This document shows positions 24,282 through 34,581 of a stretch of 64,000 nucleotides of DNA, one piece after another (the stretch's first letter is position 1; the number at the start of each line of letters is the position of its first letter). The translations under genes and the position numbers were made by a program. The stretch lies in assembly GCA_964036295.1 (NCBI GenBank), contig OZ038468.1, positions 9,682,183-9,746,182 of the forward strand, written 5' to 3'. The notes under the pieces are model-generated. The model made no database searches, was not told the DNA's origin, and saw nothing but the letters and a program-made list of their open reading frames with translations. This DNA is from Plumapathes pennacea (taxonomy: Eukaryota; Cnidaria; Anthozoa; Antipatharia; Myriopathidae).

Positions 24282-25179
24282 GTGTGTATTGACGCCAAAG
24301 CAGCCATACGTAACCAATTAACTATTTCCTCTTTAATTACACAGGCAGCAAAATCATCTACACGTAGCCCAGACCCTTCTTTGCGAAAAGGAATCTATTA
24401 CCTGAATCAGTTTCCCAAAATCTTTGTCCGTAGCTACGGAAAAGTTGACGGAATACCAAACGAGAACGTCTTGTTCAGCCGTATCCACAGCAGCTGTTGC
24501 GAGTGGTTCTCCAGACCAGAAGTAGCTCTCAGAAAGATGTTCGAAACACTACAGACCAACCTGCCGCTCCTTAATGGCAGCGCATTGCTCAATCAAGGAC
24601 AAATTAAGCAGATGCAAACTAAACTTGTGCCACTAGTAAACGCACTAGATCCATTCAACACCCGGAAACAGCAACTCGCCAAGCAGATGTAAAAGACGTC
24701 CTTAAATCTCTGTGGAAAGATGATCCACACCTAGATAACCTGATGGCCCAAGCACACGAGATGGGGCATGCCTTGTTCTTAATGAACATGCACTATACAG
24801 TGTGCAAAACACTCCTAAGCAACCCACAAAGATACGCATTGAAAGTAAGGTGCGTTACACAGGAGGATACTGCTTTCCACAGCAATCCGAACGTTGAGAC
24901 AATGACAGCGTTCCTCAAGCAGGCACTCAGAAAACCTGACACTCAGTTTCCAGTCACCAGATCTGTCAAAAGGTCGTTGTTCGATGAACTACAACAATTA
25001 GCAGCTCCCGCAGCACCACCCCTGCCACAGCACAAACACCAACATGAAACAAGTGCCACCACGTCCCAGACAGACAGCGACCACGATGATGAACACGAAT
25101 TTGTGTGACACAAGAAACACAAGACAGCCCTGCTGAGAAGAAAACTGAAAAGCCTAAAAAGTATAAGTCTAAGAAGTGA
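24282..25179 (+). pseudogene. Companion ORF, family of unknown function (copy 1, diverged)
   Basis: Three frames join: 24,282-24,692, then about 24,672-25,108, then to a TGA at 25,177. The first part has QFPKIFVRSYGK, LFSRIHSSCCEW and RPEVALRKM; the second AHEMGHALFLMNMHYTVCKTLLSNP; the last a Lys-rich tail EKKTEKPKKYKSKK. Motif order and spacing match the ORFs at 47,955, 55,488 and 63,775. The predicted protein is helical, without membrane segments, with an acidic then basic C-terminus suggesting a nuclear, nucleic-acid-associated role (inference). It directly follows the Rep-Pif1 gene on the same strand. I recognise no known domain; it does not look like the RPA or OTU proteins that some Helitrons carry. 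Confidence 0.6.
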
Positions 25180-25689
25180 ATTAAAAGAAACTGCCTTTTG
25201 GCGATGACTAAGAAATAACACTAACACGTTCTGTTCTAACTAAGAAACTAATTACATAAGCTCACTTGCAAACGTTATCGCAATGTTACAAGAACACCAA
25301 GTAGACAGTACGAAAGGTTAAAAATCAAGATCGTTTATATTCAGAGCACAGTATCAAGAATTCTCTCCCTAGCAAAATAACTACCACCAGAAAATGAAAA
25401 CACGTTATTTGACAAAACACGTGAACAGATGTGCAAAAATTTAAACGTTCAGTTTCGTTATTAAAAAAACTGACCATATCAAAAACCTTCTGGACACTTA
25501 AATATAATGTAAACTACGTATAGTGATCACCATAACATGGGAAACGAAATATTGCACCAAAAACTGTAATAATTATTTACAAGAAACAAAGTTGGAGCAT
25601 TAAATATGTCTCACAAGGAAGAAAAAGCTCTCGGTTCTGATATTACATGGAAACAGCGTTGTATACAGAAAGGCACCAGAAAAGATTTA

Positions 25690-25945
25690 CCGAATTGGCA
25701 CGTAGTTACATACTTAAGTTACGTATGTTATATACATATATCATAACTTTTCGGACCCATAGCAGTTTCGAAATGGACAACAGAATTTGCAAGTTCTTGT
25801 TGAGAGAAACATGCTGACGAAGTTCTAGCATTGGGGAAGCCCTAGTTTTCGAGTTACAGGTCGCCAAAGATGGCGTTTCGCCATACAAAGTCTCTTTAAA
25901 AATATCGGAAAAATGAAAGTTTGCATTTTCATCATCCGACCACCT
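25690..25945 (+). repeat. Repeat alpha, inverted copy at 57,692-57,935
   Basis: The segment with TTCTTGTTGAGAGAAACATG and GATGGCGTTTCGCCATACAA is matched on the opposite strand at 57,692-57,935 by near-identical sequence, including the palindrome TGGCGTTTCGCCA. 25,180-25,690 before it shows no gene. Confidence 0.8.
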
Positions 25946-26010
25946 CATATTTCCGGTCTAACGTCATTTTGAAAATGAAAATCTATATGACTTAAGATGA
26001 ACAACTTAAA

Positions 26011-26680
26011 ACTGTAAGAATAAGAAATTTATTTCTATGCCAAAACAGGATAACTTTGAAACCCGAATTTTTCTCAAAATGGCACTTTCAAACTTCCAAT
26101 TTTCCAGACACTCACATGATAAGCTCTTGTATTGGTGCTTTCATGTCTGAGAGCAAGGCATTAACTCTATGGAAAAAGAATCATTGGTTAGGGTTCATTC
26201 TCTTTATGACCGAATTCATTATTGGGGCACATGCAAAGTATATGTTTCAGGTGACATATCAAGTGTCAAGCAATGTAACTCGCTCATTTTTCCAGCTTAT
26301 CTTTTCATATTTGACATGCATAACAAGCATTTGGCAAGCTTTAATTTGATGTATGACTTAAGTTGAACAACTTAAAACTGTAGGAATAAAAAAATTATTT
26401 GTATACCAAAACAGCCAAAGTTTGACACCTGAATTTTTCTCAAAATGGCACTTTCAAACTTCCAGTTTTCCAGAGATTTAAATGGTAAGTTCTTGTATTA
26501 GTGCTTCCATGTCTGATAGCAAGGCATTCACTCTATGGAAAAAGAACCACTGGTTAGGGTTCATCCTCTTTATGACCGAATTCATTATTAGGGCATAAGC
26601 ATGATTTGGGTACATACAAAGTATGTTTCAGGTGACATATCAAGTGTCAAGCAATGTAACTCGCTCATCCGAGACGGACC
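26011..26680 (+). repeat. Repeat beta, two tandem copies of about 363 bp
   Basis: Each copy starts AAAACTGTA(A/G)GAATAA and contains TCAAAATGGCACTTTCAAAC, ATGGAAAAAGAA and TCAAGTGTCAAGCAATGTAA. The second starts near 26,374. Inverted copies lie at about 56,480-57,000. Translated frames through it are not conserved as protein. Confidence 0.8.
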
Positions 26681-26966
26681 TCAAGGGAAACAACTCTACA
26701 TAAACCATTTTCGCCGTTATTCATTCTATCTCACTGGAGGTTTCAATATAACTATAAATGCGACAACCTTCAATTTTCCATTCCTTCAAATTTCCATTTC
26801 CAAAGTGTCGTTTGCAATGAAGATATTCTCGCAGAATTTCTAAAACTGTTTTTCAGGTCAAGACTAGACTGCCCTTTGTTGACCTTCGTAAAATCGATCT
26901 TTCACCTGCGTATTTTGCTTTTCGTTATGTCTGTATTAAACTAACACGTGTTTCTCTCTTTTTCAG
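26672..26966 (+). promoter_or_regulatory. Leader-proximal block gamma, probable promoter of a lost Rep copy
   Basis: The sequence from GAGACGGACCTCAAGGGAAACA to GAATTTCTAAAACTG is homologous, on the other strand, to 63,480-63,245. In that copy it includes a clear TATATAAAG and leads into the Rep N-terminal ORF. The TATA position here is only CTACATAAA. Confidence 0.5.
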
Positions 26967-27751
26967 CTATTAATGGATCGATCGTTTTCTGTGCCCCTAG
27001 CAAGCTTAAAAAGAAAGTCTCCTCTCCAATGAAATTATTGTGACTCTCATATGCGCGATTCCCGGAATTGAGTCTCATGCTTGTTCTGTTTACCGAGAAT
27101 TTCTTTCCGTTCGTTTATTGCACTAAGCAACTGTTCCTTATATCTTCTCACTATCATATGAAATTGATGTTTCACTCGCTATAACCTTAAAAAGTGGCAG
27201 TCGCGCTGTCGAGTTCAATGCCAATCTTCTGAAATTCAGCTCACCGAAATCGGTCTTTCACCTTCGTATTTTACTTCTCGTTATGTCTACATTAAACTGA
27301 CACTTGTCTCTCTTTTTTCAGCTATTAATGGATTGATCGTTATATGTAATTTGTGTGCCCTAACAAGCTTAAAAAGAACGTAAGTTTCTTCTCCAATGAA
27401 GTTATCGTGACTCTCATATGCGCGATTTGCGGAATCGTGTACCACGCTTGTTCTGTTTGCCGAAAATTTAGAATTTCTTTGTTTCTTTATCGCACTGATG
27501 AACTGTCTCTTAGATCTTCTCGCTACCAGATGACATTGATGTTTGACTCGTTATAACCTTTATAAGTACCAATCGTGCTGTCAAGTTTAATGTTAATATT
27601 CTGAAATTCAGCTGATCAATATCCATTTTTCACCTTTGTATTTTGCTTCTTATTATGTCTATATTAAACTTACACTTGTTTCTCTTTTTTCAGCTATTAA
27701 TGGATTGATCGTTATATGTAATTTGTGTGTCCTAGCAAGCTTAAAAAGAAG
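26967..27751 (+). other. Three tandem copies of a small leader exon with splice sites
   Basis: The exon-like units 26,967-27,016, 27,322-27,379 and 27,694-27,751 all begin CTATTAATGGAT after a polypyrimidine-CAG acceptor and end AGCTTAAAAAGAA. The second and third end at a perfect GTAAGTTTC donor; the first has a degenerate GTCTCC. Units repeat every 355-372 bp, intron included. Inverted relatives with the same acceptor and donor are at 62,157-63,150, upstream of a Rep ORF. No Rep ORF follows here. Confidence 0.65.
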
Positions 27752-27875
27752 GTAAGTTTCTTCTCCAATGAAATTATCGTGACTCATATGCGCGATTCCC
27801 GGAATCGCGTCTCATGCTTGTTCTGTTTACTATGGCGTTCCGTTACGGACAAAAATATCATTGAAATTCAACACT

Positions 27876-28060
27876 CGAAGTCGAAAACTCTTCATTTGAA
27901 GTCGAATTCTCATGAATCGAAGTCGAAAACTCTTTAATTGAAGTCGAACTCTCCTGAATCGAAGTCGAAAATTCTTCAATTTAAGTCGAATTGTTATGAA
28001 TTGAAGTCGAAAACTCTTCAATGGAAGTAGAATTGTCACGAATCAAATTCGAAAGTCTTT
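27876..28060. repeat. 42-bp tandem array built of two 21-bp halves
   Basis: GAAGTCGAAAACTCTTCAATT alternates with a related 21-mer ending CTCATGAATC. The starts at 27,876, 27,918, 27,960, 28,002 and about 28,044 give an exact 42-bp period, about 4.4 copies. An antisense frame reads through it as a 14-residue repeat (KSFRLRF), which I take as incidental. Confidence 0.88.
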
Positions 28061-28288
28061 AATGTTCGAATATGAAGTTTGGCCAGTTGAAGTCGAAAAA
28101 TTCACATTTGAAGTTGATACTGTGTTTGAAGATTCGAAGTCGAACCAAAGTCTGCACTAATCCAAGTCGAAAGGAAACGGAAATGCCTTAACAGACATGG
28201 TGTCACACTACGTCACGAAAGTGACAGATAAACCACATGGTTTTTCCCGCCATTCGCCGTCTATTTTGTCCACTTCACAACCAGCAAC

Positions 28289-30220
28289 ATGTCTGACCGT
28301 GAAGACAAAGTACAAGACCTAAGCCGGATAGTCCATGCTGTAATATCTAATTTACAGAGTCTTCCCAGTTCAAATGGTAATTACCATCAGAACATACGGA
28401 ATTTCACCTCAGCAGAAGCAGGCACATCGGCCATGGTAACAACTACTGAACAAGAGCTGCGGAGAAGTTTTTCTATCCCACATGGCCGACAACCGCAGCC
28501 ACAGCGTCAACTGGCTAATCAGTACAGCAACTCCAAGAACTACAGTGCCAGCAGCAGGACGGGAAAAGGCAAGGGAAAACAGCCACTGCGATCGGCCAGT
28601 GGCCGCTTCAATAATGCTTCCTCGAAACCCGTGGATGCGCCAGCAACGCTGAAGGAAGTGTACCTCCTGCCATCCCCTGAATGGAAGGAAGTGCCGAGGC
28701 GAAAGTGCAAAGCCGATCTTATGAAGGCTGGCCTCTTCATAGGCGCTTGGCCTTTTACAACCGCCTTAGGAGAAATAGAACTCCGAATGGAGTTTAAAAA
28801 TATTTTCTCTGAACATCTCGCCACTGAAGGGAAAATAATCGTGTACGTTGTCATACTGTATTCACTGATATGGCCGAGGGCTTCTGTGTTGTTAAAAGTG
28901 TGTGATAGTTTATGTTATAGTGATATTTAGGTTGTTGTCTGAATATTTCAGTACTAGCGCGAGTCTCATAAAATACGACGAAAATGTTTAAAAAAGTCAA
29001 AGATAAATATTTGTTTGTACTTACATGTATTTCAGGTTTGAGTTTGTAAGAGCTGTCGGAAAAGTCTTAAAGCATATAACAGGCGCTGGCCCAATTTATA
29101 TATGGGCCACGAAAGACATTCCATTTAACAATGTAAGTAAAGTACACTCAACCTCGCTATTTCGAACTCGGTCAATTCGAAGTCCCTGTTAATTTTGAAG
29201 TCAAGCGGAATCCCCTTCGCTACTATTCGACTATTTAGAAACCCTCCTATTTCGAACTTTTTTTCATGTCCCGAGCGACTTTGAAATAGCGGGGTTCGAA
29301 TGTAGTTAATTCAGCTCTAACAAAAAAGATTGGCAGATTATGTACCAGTCAATTCCAACTGCAGGCAAAGCTCAACGAAAAGATCGTTTGTAGACTGTGG
29401 AGCCGAATCGGAGGAGCATTAGACCGTGTTTTTTTCCTGCACGGTGGGGCATTTGACCTAAATTTTTCTAAAAGTCAAATGCCCGGGGGTTTGCCGGGGG
29501 AGGGACGGACGCACGTACGGGATATCCACTTTTGTAATTGACTCATACAATACAAGCTCAAGCTTGTTTGCAAGGGTGTAGCAATAGAAATTTTCATAAG
29601 GTACACACAGGTTATGTACTGAAAGAGCTTTTAAGGTCCCAGGTATTAATAAGAACTGCTATCATTTGTATCATTTATTTATTTCAGAACTGTGATGTTG
29701 AAAAAATAACCAACTATATGCCCAATGATGCAAGAATTGAAGAAACCGATCAAGAGGTATTATTAAAATGACATTTGTAAAAAAAATGTCTCATCCCTCC
29801 CTTTTGTTCTTTTGTACATGTTTTCAATATGGCATTCTTTAGTGTAAGCTGCACTGTTAGGCTGACCTATATATTATTTATTTTGTATGCTGCCTATCTT
29901 ACAGAACCAGGAAGATGGTACAGGAAAGAGTAACGATTCCCAAGATGAAATGGAGCAGCTGCGTATAATTATTTTACATTTTCTCTGGGCATTCTTCAAA
30001 ATGAAAACCTCGTCAGTCTTTCAAAGCTCAGCTTATTCTGCTTTTCTCATTCAGCCCAAGAAGAAAGCCAGACATGAAGAAATGAGCCAAGTTAGAGATA
30101 TGTTCTGAGGCACTGACCATGCTATTTTGGAGGAAGTTATTAACAACTGCCAAAATCCTGAGGAGGCTGTGGAGAGGCTTCTTGAAACAGCATATCCAGG
30201 ACCCATTGGAGTGCCAGAAA
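28289..30220 (+). pseudogene. CUE-domain protein gene (cnidarian-type), 3' end truncated
   Basis: Exon 1 (28,289-28,842, ATG then MSDREDKVQDLSRIVHAV, donor GTACGT) encodes a Ser/Gln-rich low-complexity N-terminus. Exon 2 (29,036-29,132) reads FEFVRAVGKVLKHITGAGPIY in matching phase and ends at GTAAGT. Exon 3 is 29,688-29,756. Exon 4 begins at 29,905. Exon 5 (30,055-30,220, donor GTAGGT) carries a CUE-like three-helix segment with MF, then EEVINNCQN and EEAVERLLE. CUE domains bind ubiquitin, so a role in ubiquitin signalling is likely (inference). A TGA at 30,106-30,108 interrupts the CUE domain right after MF, and the exon 4 donor cannot be matched in phase. No catalytic domain follows before 31,000. 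It may be a pseudogene or a gene with a mutated allele. Confidence 0.55.
29145..29302. mobile_element. Pogo/Tigger-type MITE in intron 2 of the CUE gene
   Basis: The 158-bp element starts CACTCAACCTCGCTATTTCG and ends with the near-complement (GAAATAGCGGGGTTCGAATG). It is flanked by TA on both sides (29,143-29,144 and 29,303-29,304). It has no coding capacity. TA target and terminal sequence style are those of Tc1/mariner-pogo elements. Confidence 0.8.
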
Positions 30221-30249
30221 GTAGGTTCAAGTGTTCAGCGAACAGTTAT

Positions 30250-30285
30250 AATAATAATAATCATCATCATCATCATCATCATCAA
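30250..30285. repeat. ATA / ATC trinucleotide microsatellite
   Basis: (ATA)n runs directly into (ATC)n just after the last CUE-gene exon. Confidence 0.9.
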
Positions 30286-30299
30286 TGGTTTGTTAACAT

Positions 30300-31005
30300 T
30301 AGACCTTATGAAAAATAGTGAGGAAAGGCAATGAACAGCATAAAGTTTCACTATCAAAAAAGAACCTACAAGGAAGGGTTAATGAGGGAGAATTATTTAA
30401 AATAAGTGTTGGAAAAACATGAAATTGAGGCTAGTAAGGCCAGATTGCCTTTTCTCATACAAATCTCTTCTGGAGATCACTATTTTAAAATGTACTTCCA
30501 CCTGTTGCTCATATTATTTCTTTCCCATGTACAGCAGTGCTAAAAAACATAGGACACGCCTTTTTGCATAAGGTGTAGGCACAATCAAAATGTGAAAACT
30601 ACAATAAGTTTACATATGTGATACTAAGAATAAAATTTGGAAAATTATATACTTTGAGATAACAGGTCAATGTATAAAAACAACTTATTTACTGATAATT
30701 TCAAATCTGTCAAATGAATTATTCATTGATCTGAATGCATATCCAAGATCAGGACAAGAAGTCTGTTCAATGTTTTTTGTTGGACTAATATGTTCCTATT
30801 ACCTTGTCATATAGTATTGTAGTAGTGTAAGAATGTTCCTTCTGGAACACACCCCTTCACCCCACCCTTCCCCAACTCACATTTCGTTAGCACACTTTGT
30901 TTTACAAATGAAGTGTGACGTAACCACATAAACGGGGGAACAGCTATCGTAATAAAAAATTGAATTTTAATAAATTAAGACTTTTAAGGACTTAATAAAA
31001 AGATA
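30300..31005. other. Stretch without a recognised gene
   Basis: AT-rich DNA between the CUE-gene fragment and the virus-like cluster. AAAAAGATATAAAATG just before 31,010 may be the TATA region of the next gene. The exact left border of the integrated cluster is not visible. Confidence 0.4.
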
Positions 31006-31009
31006 TAAA

Positions 31010-31348
31010 ATGCAGATGTTAGACCATCTTAGAAAAGGAATTGCGAAGGAATTAGGCATTAAAGGTCGGTGGAAAATGAAGAAACAAGAACTTGAGGAGG
31101 CGATTAAAAAGGCACAGGAAAGTCAAAAGGAAGAGATGAAAAAGCCGGTTTCTTCCCAAATGAAAGTTACTTCTAAAGCATTTACTGTTCCAAAAGAAAC
31201 GAAGAAAACCTTTACTTCAAGAGCATTTATTGTTCCAAAGAGAATTGAAAGGCCTATTTGTAAGAAAAAGCATTATTGTGAACATAATAGACAGAAATAT
31301 TTTTGTAGAGATTGTGGTGTAACACAGATTTGTGTACATGATATTTAG
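31010..31348 (+). CDS. Rho_N/SAP-like plus Cys-His motif protein
   Basis: 112 residues, intact. The N-terminal about 40 residues (LRKGIAKELGIKGRWKMKKQEL) resemble Rho_N/SAP helix-extended-helix folds that bind nucleic acid. The middle is Lys-rich with a repeated phrase (KAFTVPK, RAFIVPK). The C-terminus has CEHNRQKYFCRDCGVTQICVHD, a C-x-H-x6-C-x2-C motif of the kind repeated in proteins of some large DNA viruses and their hosts. It faces the minus-strand genes of the cluster and ends 20 bp before three tandem hairpins. The first in-frame ATG is at 31,010, with a TATA-like sequence just upstream. Function unknown; a DNA-binding viral protein is my guess. Confidence 0.6.
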   Translation: MQMLDHLRKGIAKELGIKGRWKMKKQELEEAIKKAQESQKEEMKKPVSSQMKVTSKAFTVPKETKKTFTSRAFIVPKRIERPICKKKHYCEHNRQKYFCRDCGVTQICVHDI

Positions 31349-31374
31349 TAACACTGACACATGACACTAGTAAC

Positions 31375-31482
31375 GGCTGACGCCGTCAGCCACTTCGTGT
31401 ATTTTTTCATTTTTAGTAACAGCTGACGTCGTCAGCCACTTCATGTATTTTTTTATTTTTAGGAACAGCTGACGTCCTCAGC
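31375..31482. terminator. Three tandem hairpins between converging genes
   Basis: GGCTGACGCCGTCAGCC (31,375-31,391), GCTGACGTCGTCAGC (31,422-31,436) and GCTGACGTCCTCAGC (31,468-31,482, one mismatch in the stem) repeat every 46-47 bp, each followed by CACTTC and a T-rich run. They lie between the stop of the plus-strand gene at 31,348 and the stop of the minus-strand gene at 31,527. A bidirectional 3'-end signal is plausible. Confidence 0.55.
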
Positions 31483-31526
31483 CACTTCGAGTATTTTTTC
31501 ATTTTTAGTAATAGAAGTAAAAGAAA

Positions 31527-32220
31527 TTAGCGAAAGAACCACCAAATGGCTCCAACAACTACAGCAATCGAAGCTAACTTTTCTTCGTGAATTCTTGCGC
31601 TCACTGAATCATCAATCTTTGTTGCGGTTATTGTTTGCTTCTGAATTTCATGATCGTCAACATTATCCGGTATTACAACACTTTGAGATGAATCTTTCTT
31701 CGTATCAACTTCTTTAGTTTTTTCATAGACTGAATCATTTACTCCAAACTTCATGTCATCTGTAGCCTTTTGCGATTTATTATTGTAACCATCGACTCTT
31801 CCTGTGTTTATGACTAATTCTGAAGGGAACAACCAAGTTCCCGGAGTGATTGCAAAGTCTAATTTCACTTTTGCATTTTGAACAGCCAGTGGATATCTTG
31901 AAATACTTTTCGAAATATCTTCTTCGATCACAGCGCTTACAAACAAAGTTAACATTTCTTGCTGCGCTTCTTGAACTCCTCCTCCGTCTCCAATGATCGG
32001 ATTTCTAACATTCGCTTCTGCTCCCAAAACACAATAGACGAAAGCTTCGATACTTCTATTAAGTCTTCCAAGCCCTGCTTTTGTAATTCCTTTACCTTTT
32101 CTCAAAGCGAACCATTCACGTTGTTTTCCATGATGAGAATCATTTCGAATATGTTGAATTACTTTATTTGAAGAACCACTCTCATCTGAAAAGTGTAGAC
32201 CACCATTAGGCCATTTTGCA
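31527..32220 (-). pseudogene. Virus-like cluster: protein with C-terminal membrane segment, 5' part broken
   Basis: The open frame from 32,105 to 31,527 encodes 192 residues. It continues upstream in the same frame without ATG to about 32,220, where a frame break joins it to further coding-like sequence reaching 32,500. The C-terminus ends in LASIAVVVGAIWWFFR, a short hydrophobic anchor right at the stop. A Lys/Asp/Ser-rich linker precedes it. No family recognised; position and size suggest a structural protein (inference). Confidence 0.45.
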
Positions 32221-32512
32221 TCTTTATTAGTAAATCAAGGACTTGTTTGTGTTAGAATAATGACCGTGAACGTGATCATAAGCGTAAACATCGCGTAAAC
32301 CACCATTTGTTCCACGTGTCCATTGAAGGTCAGGGTTATTCAATTAAAACTCATGACACAAAGCTTGATATTTGCCTTTGTCAACAGGATTATTCAACGC
32401 GTCAAAAGCATTTGTATTAGGCAAAGCAACACTTAACTCATAAAGAATTCTTCATATCGTGAAATAAACATGAAACTCAATCAAACTTTGAACTACTTTT
32501 GAATAATTTTCA

Positions 32513-33145
32513 TCAAGACCAATACCACAACCACAAGTGGCACACCAAACAGCAAAGCTTAGTTGTCAGGTCAGGTCCTGCTAACCACTTTTTAGCCTGT
32601 TTAGCAGTTGTAAAAGTGAGTGTTTCATTCATGAAAACATTTTTCATCTTAGCGATGAACTTGTCAGGCATAGCGTAAATTTTCAAATCTGTAGGCACTG
32701 GTTTTGTGGAATGCTTGAAAGGTGTTGGATGGAGATTATAAGTTTCCGTCGTCAATAATAATGTGAATGGAAATAAAACTCTTTCTCAAATCTTCTTTCA
32801 AATCTTCTGAAAATGTTTCTGGATTCACTAAAAAGTTTCCATCAGTACAGATGTCTCTTGTGGCTCCTCGTCCATCAGCAGTATCTTTCCATGATGTAAT
32901 AAATTTTCCGTCTGCGTCGTATTCATAAAATTTTTCATCTTTCGCATCAGGGAAATGTTTTTTGAACATATCGTAAGCCTCTTTTTTTTCTTGATCGACT
33001 CCTGCATGTTTACTTTTGGAAACATTTTATGAAAAATGGTAGATTCATTTGTTGTTGGTCCGCCAGCTAGATCTGAACCGAAGTTTTGTGCAAAACTTAT
33101 TGCTTTTAGTTTATCTTTTTCGTTGAGTATTGCTTTCTTGCTCAT
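32513..33145 (-). pseudogene. Virus-like cluster: hypothetical protein N-terminal part, two frame shifts
   Basis: Starts MSKKAILNEKDKLKAISF at 33,145, directly at the edge of a perfect palindrome. Coding-like sequence passes from this frame to another near 32,985, back near 32,755, and stops at 32,513. The two shifts compensate each other, and the sequence may once have been continuous with 31,527-32,500. No domain recognised. Confidence 0.4.
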
Positions 33146-33170
33146 GTTTTGTATTTAAAAATACAAAACA
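33145..33170. promoter_or_regulatory. 26-bp perfect palindrome at a start codon
   Basis: TGTTTTGTATTT and AAATACAAAACA flank a 2-bp AA centre. On the minus strand it contains a TATTTTTAAATA box and abuts the ATG at 33,145, so it could be a promoter/operator or a cruciform site for the downstream gene. Confidence 0.5.
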
Positions 33171-33178
33171 AGAAACTT

Positions 33179-33568
33179 TTAAATAACATTTTCATATGCT
33201 GGAGGAGCACTTGGTTCCAGTCTTTGGTCTCTATCTCGAGTTCTAATGCTAATGTTTATGTCAATATCTAATTTATCCAATAAATTTTCAAAAGTTCTTT
33301 TGTTGATATCCAAGTTATTCAAGAAGTTTTCGATTGTCGAATAACTTTCAAAATTTCTTGTCAAATTTCTTATGCTTTGTGATCTTCTTAGAGATCCTTC
33401 CTTTTTTGGAACCTTAAGAATTTCTGATCTTTGTGATTTGTAATTATTTCGTTCGTCGTTCATTTTTCTAAACTCTTCCTCAGACACGTTTTCATCTGAA
33501 AGTGCCTTATTGACCATTTCATGAATGCTGCTAATTTTTTGATTGACCAAATGATAGTAACTTTTCAT
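33179..33568 (-). CDS. Virus-like cluster: coiled protein ending in tandem late-domain motifs
   Basis: 129 residues, mostly charged and helical (EEEFRKMNDERNNYKSQRSE; Ser/Arg-rich SLRRSQSIRNL). The C-terminus is PSAPPAYENVI: PSAP is a P(S/T)AP motif that binds TSG101, and PPAY is a PPxY motif that binds NEDD4-family ligases. Such motifs are used by many viruses to recruit ESCRT. The start overlaps the end of the next upstream frame (33,531) by 38 bp, so the two may be one gene with a frame shift. Confidence 0.55.
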   Translation of the reverse strand: MKSYYHLVNQKISSIHEMVNKALSDENVSEEEFRKMNDERNNYKSQRSEILKVPKKEGSLRRSQSIRNLTRNFESYSTIENFLNNLDINKRTFENLLDKLDIDINISIRTRDRDQRLEPSAPPAYENVI

Positions 33569-33887
33569 AAATCATTAATTTTCTATTTGTTTCCTTGTCA
33601 AGTGCAATAGTCACGAGAGATGTCGCTCCTGAGAGTGCACCAACTCCGATAAGAGGAGCACCAACAATAACACCAAAATCAGTCCCTGAAACACCTGCTC
33701 CAGATACTGATAAAACCGTAGCACCTGCTGAGGAAAATATGTTTACTGTTCTCAACCTAGAATGTTTCTTCAATTTTTCGTTTCTCTTCTTGATATCATA
33801 TTCCAAGTTCTGTGTCATTGTTTCAAGAATTCTTGAGCAGACAGATAACCTGAAAGCGTTAGAATCCTTTGGAATAGTCGGGTACAA
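33531..33887 (-). CDS. Virus-like cluster: small protein with Gly-rich hydrophobic centre
   Basis: 118 residues from MYPTIPKDSNAF. A basic helix is followed by a Gly/Ala/Ser/Val-rich hydrophobic stretch (GVIVGAPLIGVGALSGATSL) that could insert into membrane, then a charged tail. No family recognised. The end overlaps the next ORF, suggesting a frame shift or overlapping genes. Confidence 0.45.
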   Translation of the reverse strand: MYPTIPKDSNAFRLSVCSRILETMTQNLEYDIKKRNEKLKKHSRLRTVNIFSSAGATVLSVSGAGVSGTDFGVIVGAPLIGVGALSGATSLVTIALDKETNRKLMIYEKLLSFGQSKN

Positions 33888-33949
33888 TTTTTCTTTTGGA
33901 ACTTTCTAATTCTTCAATTTTACTTTAATTTTTGATACTTTTAAATTGT

Positions 33950-33977
33950 GTTAGCATTTTTCTAACAAAATGCTAAC
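33950..33977. terminator. Inverted repeat in intergenic gap
   Basis: GTTAGCATTTT and AAAATGCTAAC flank a 6-bp spacer between two minus-strand ORFs (33,887 and 33,992). It could be a 3'-end signal or an operator. Confidence 0.45.
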
Positions 33978-33991
33978 AAATAGAAATACAT

Positions 33992-34560
33992 TTATTCTTT
34001 CTTTATTTCATGTTCAACATATTCATCTTTCATAAATACGACATTCTTTTCATCTTTTGTGGAAACATGTTTTGCAATATCACAAGCAACTTTTAAAAAA
34101 GCTACGACATCTCCATATTCCTCAGAAACCTTTGACGCATACCTCCCAATTCTTCTTCCTAATTGTTTATTGTCCAACAAATCTTTCTTCAAAGACTCTT
34201 CATCATCGAAAGTAAGAAAGTCCTTTAAAAATTACTTCAACAGCTACCCCCATTCCATCTTTCATTAATTCTTGACCAGACTTTTCTTCATAAACTTTGA
34301 ATAAAGATTCTATTTCAGAATCCTTTTTCTAATATCAACTGCACTTATGTTCTCTCCAACATATTTTTCCAAACCATCCAACATGGCGACTGACGCAAGA
34401 ATATCTCTTTTTCTCAATATTTCAATTTGTACCTCTGGATCTATTTCTTCTATCTTTTTTCTTGCTCTTGGTTTTCTTTTTGGTTTCGGTTTTCGACTGG
34501 AGTTGATTCTTCTTTTGGTTGATTCTCTTCAAGATTTACATAATCATTCAGTTTCCATTT
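33992..34560 (-). pseudogene. Virus-like cluster: acidic hypothetical protein, frame-shifted
   Basis: Coding-like sequence begins LNDYVNLEENQPKEES near 34,555, shifts frame near 34,460 (IEEIDPEVQIEILRKRD), shifts again near 34,330, has tandem stops near 34,215, and ends with the open frame 34,192-33,992 (YASKVSEEYGDVVAFLKVACD). Highly charged, no domain recognised. Confidence 0.35.
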
Positions 34561-34581
34561 TTATTTGAGAAAAACGAAATC

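Noticed and set aside
25706-25948. 80-codon minus-strand frame as a gene
   Set aside because: It lies inside repeat alpha, and the inverted copy at 57.7 kb does not keep the frame.
27830-28039. Antisense 14-residue repeat protein
   Set aside because: It is a translation of the 42-bp array (42 is a multiple of three), with no start context or other support.
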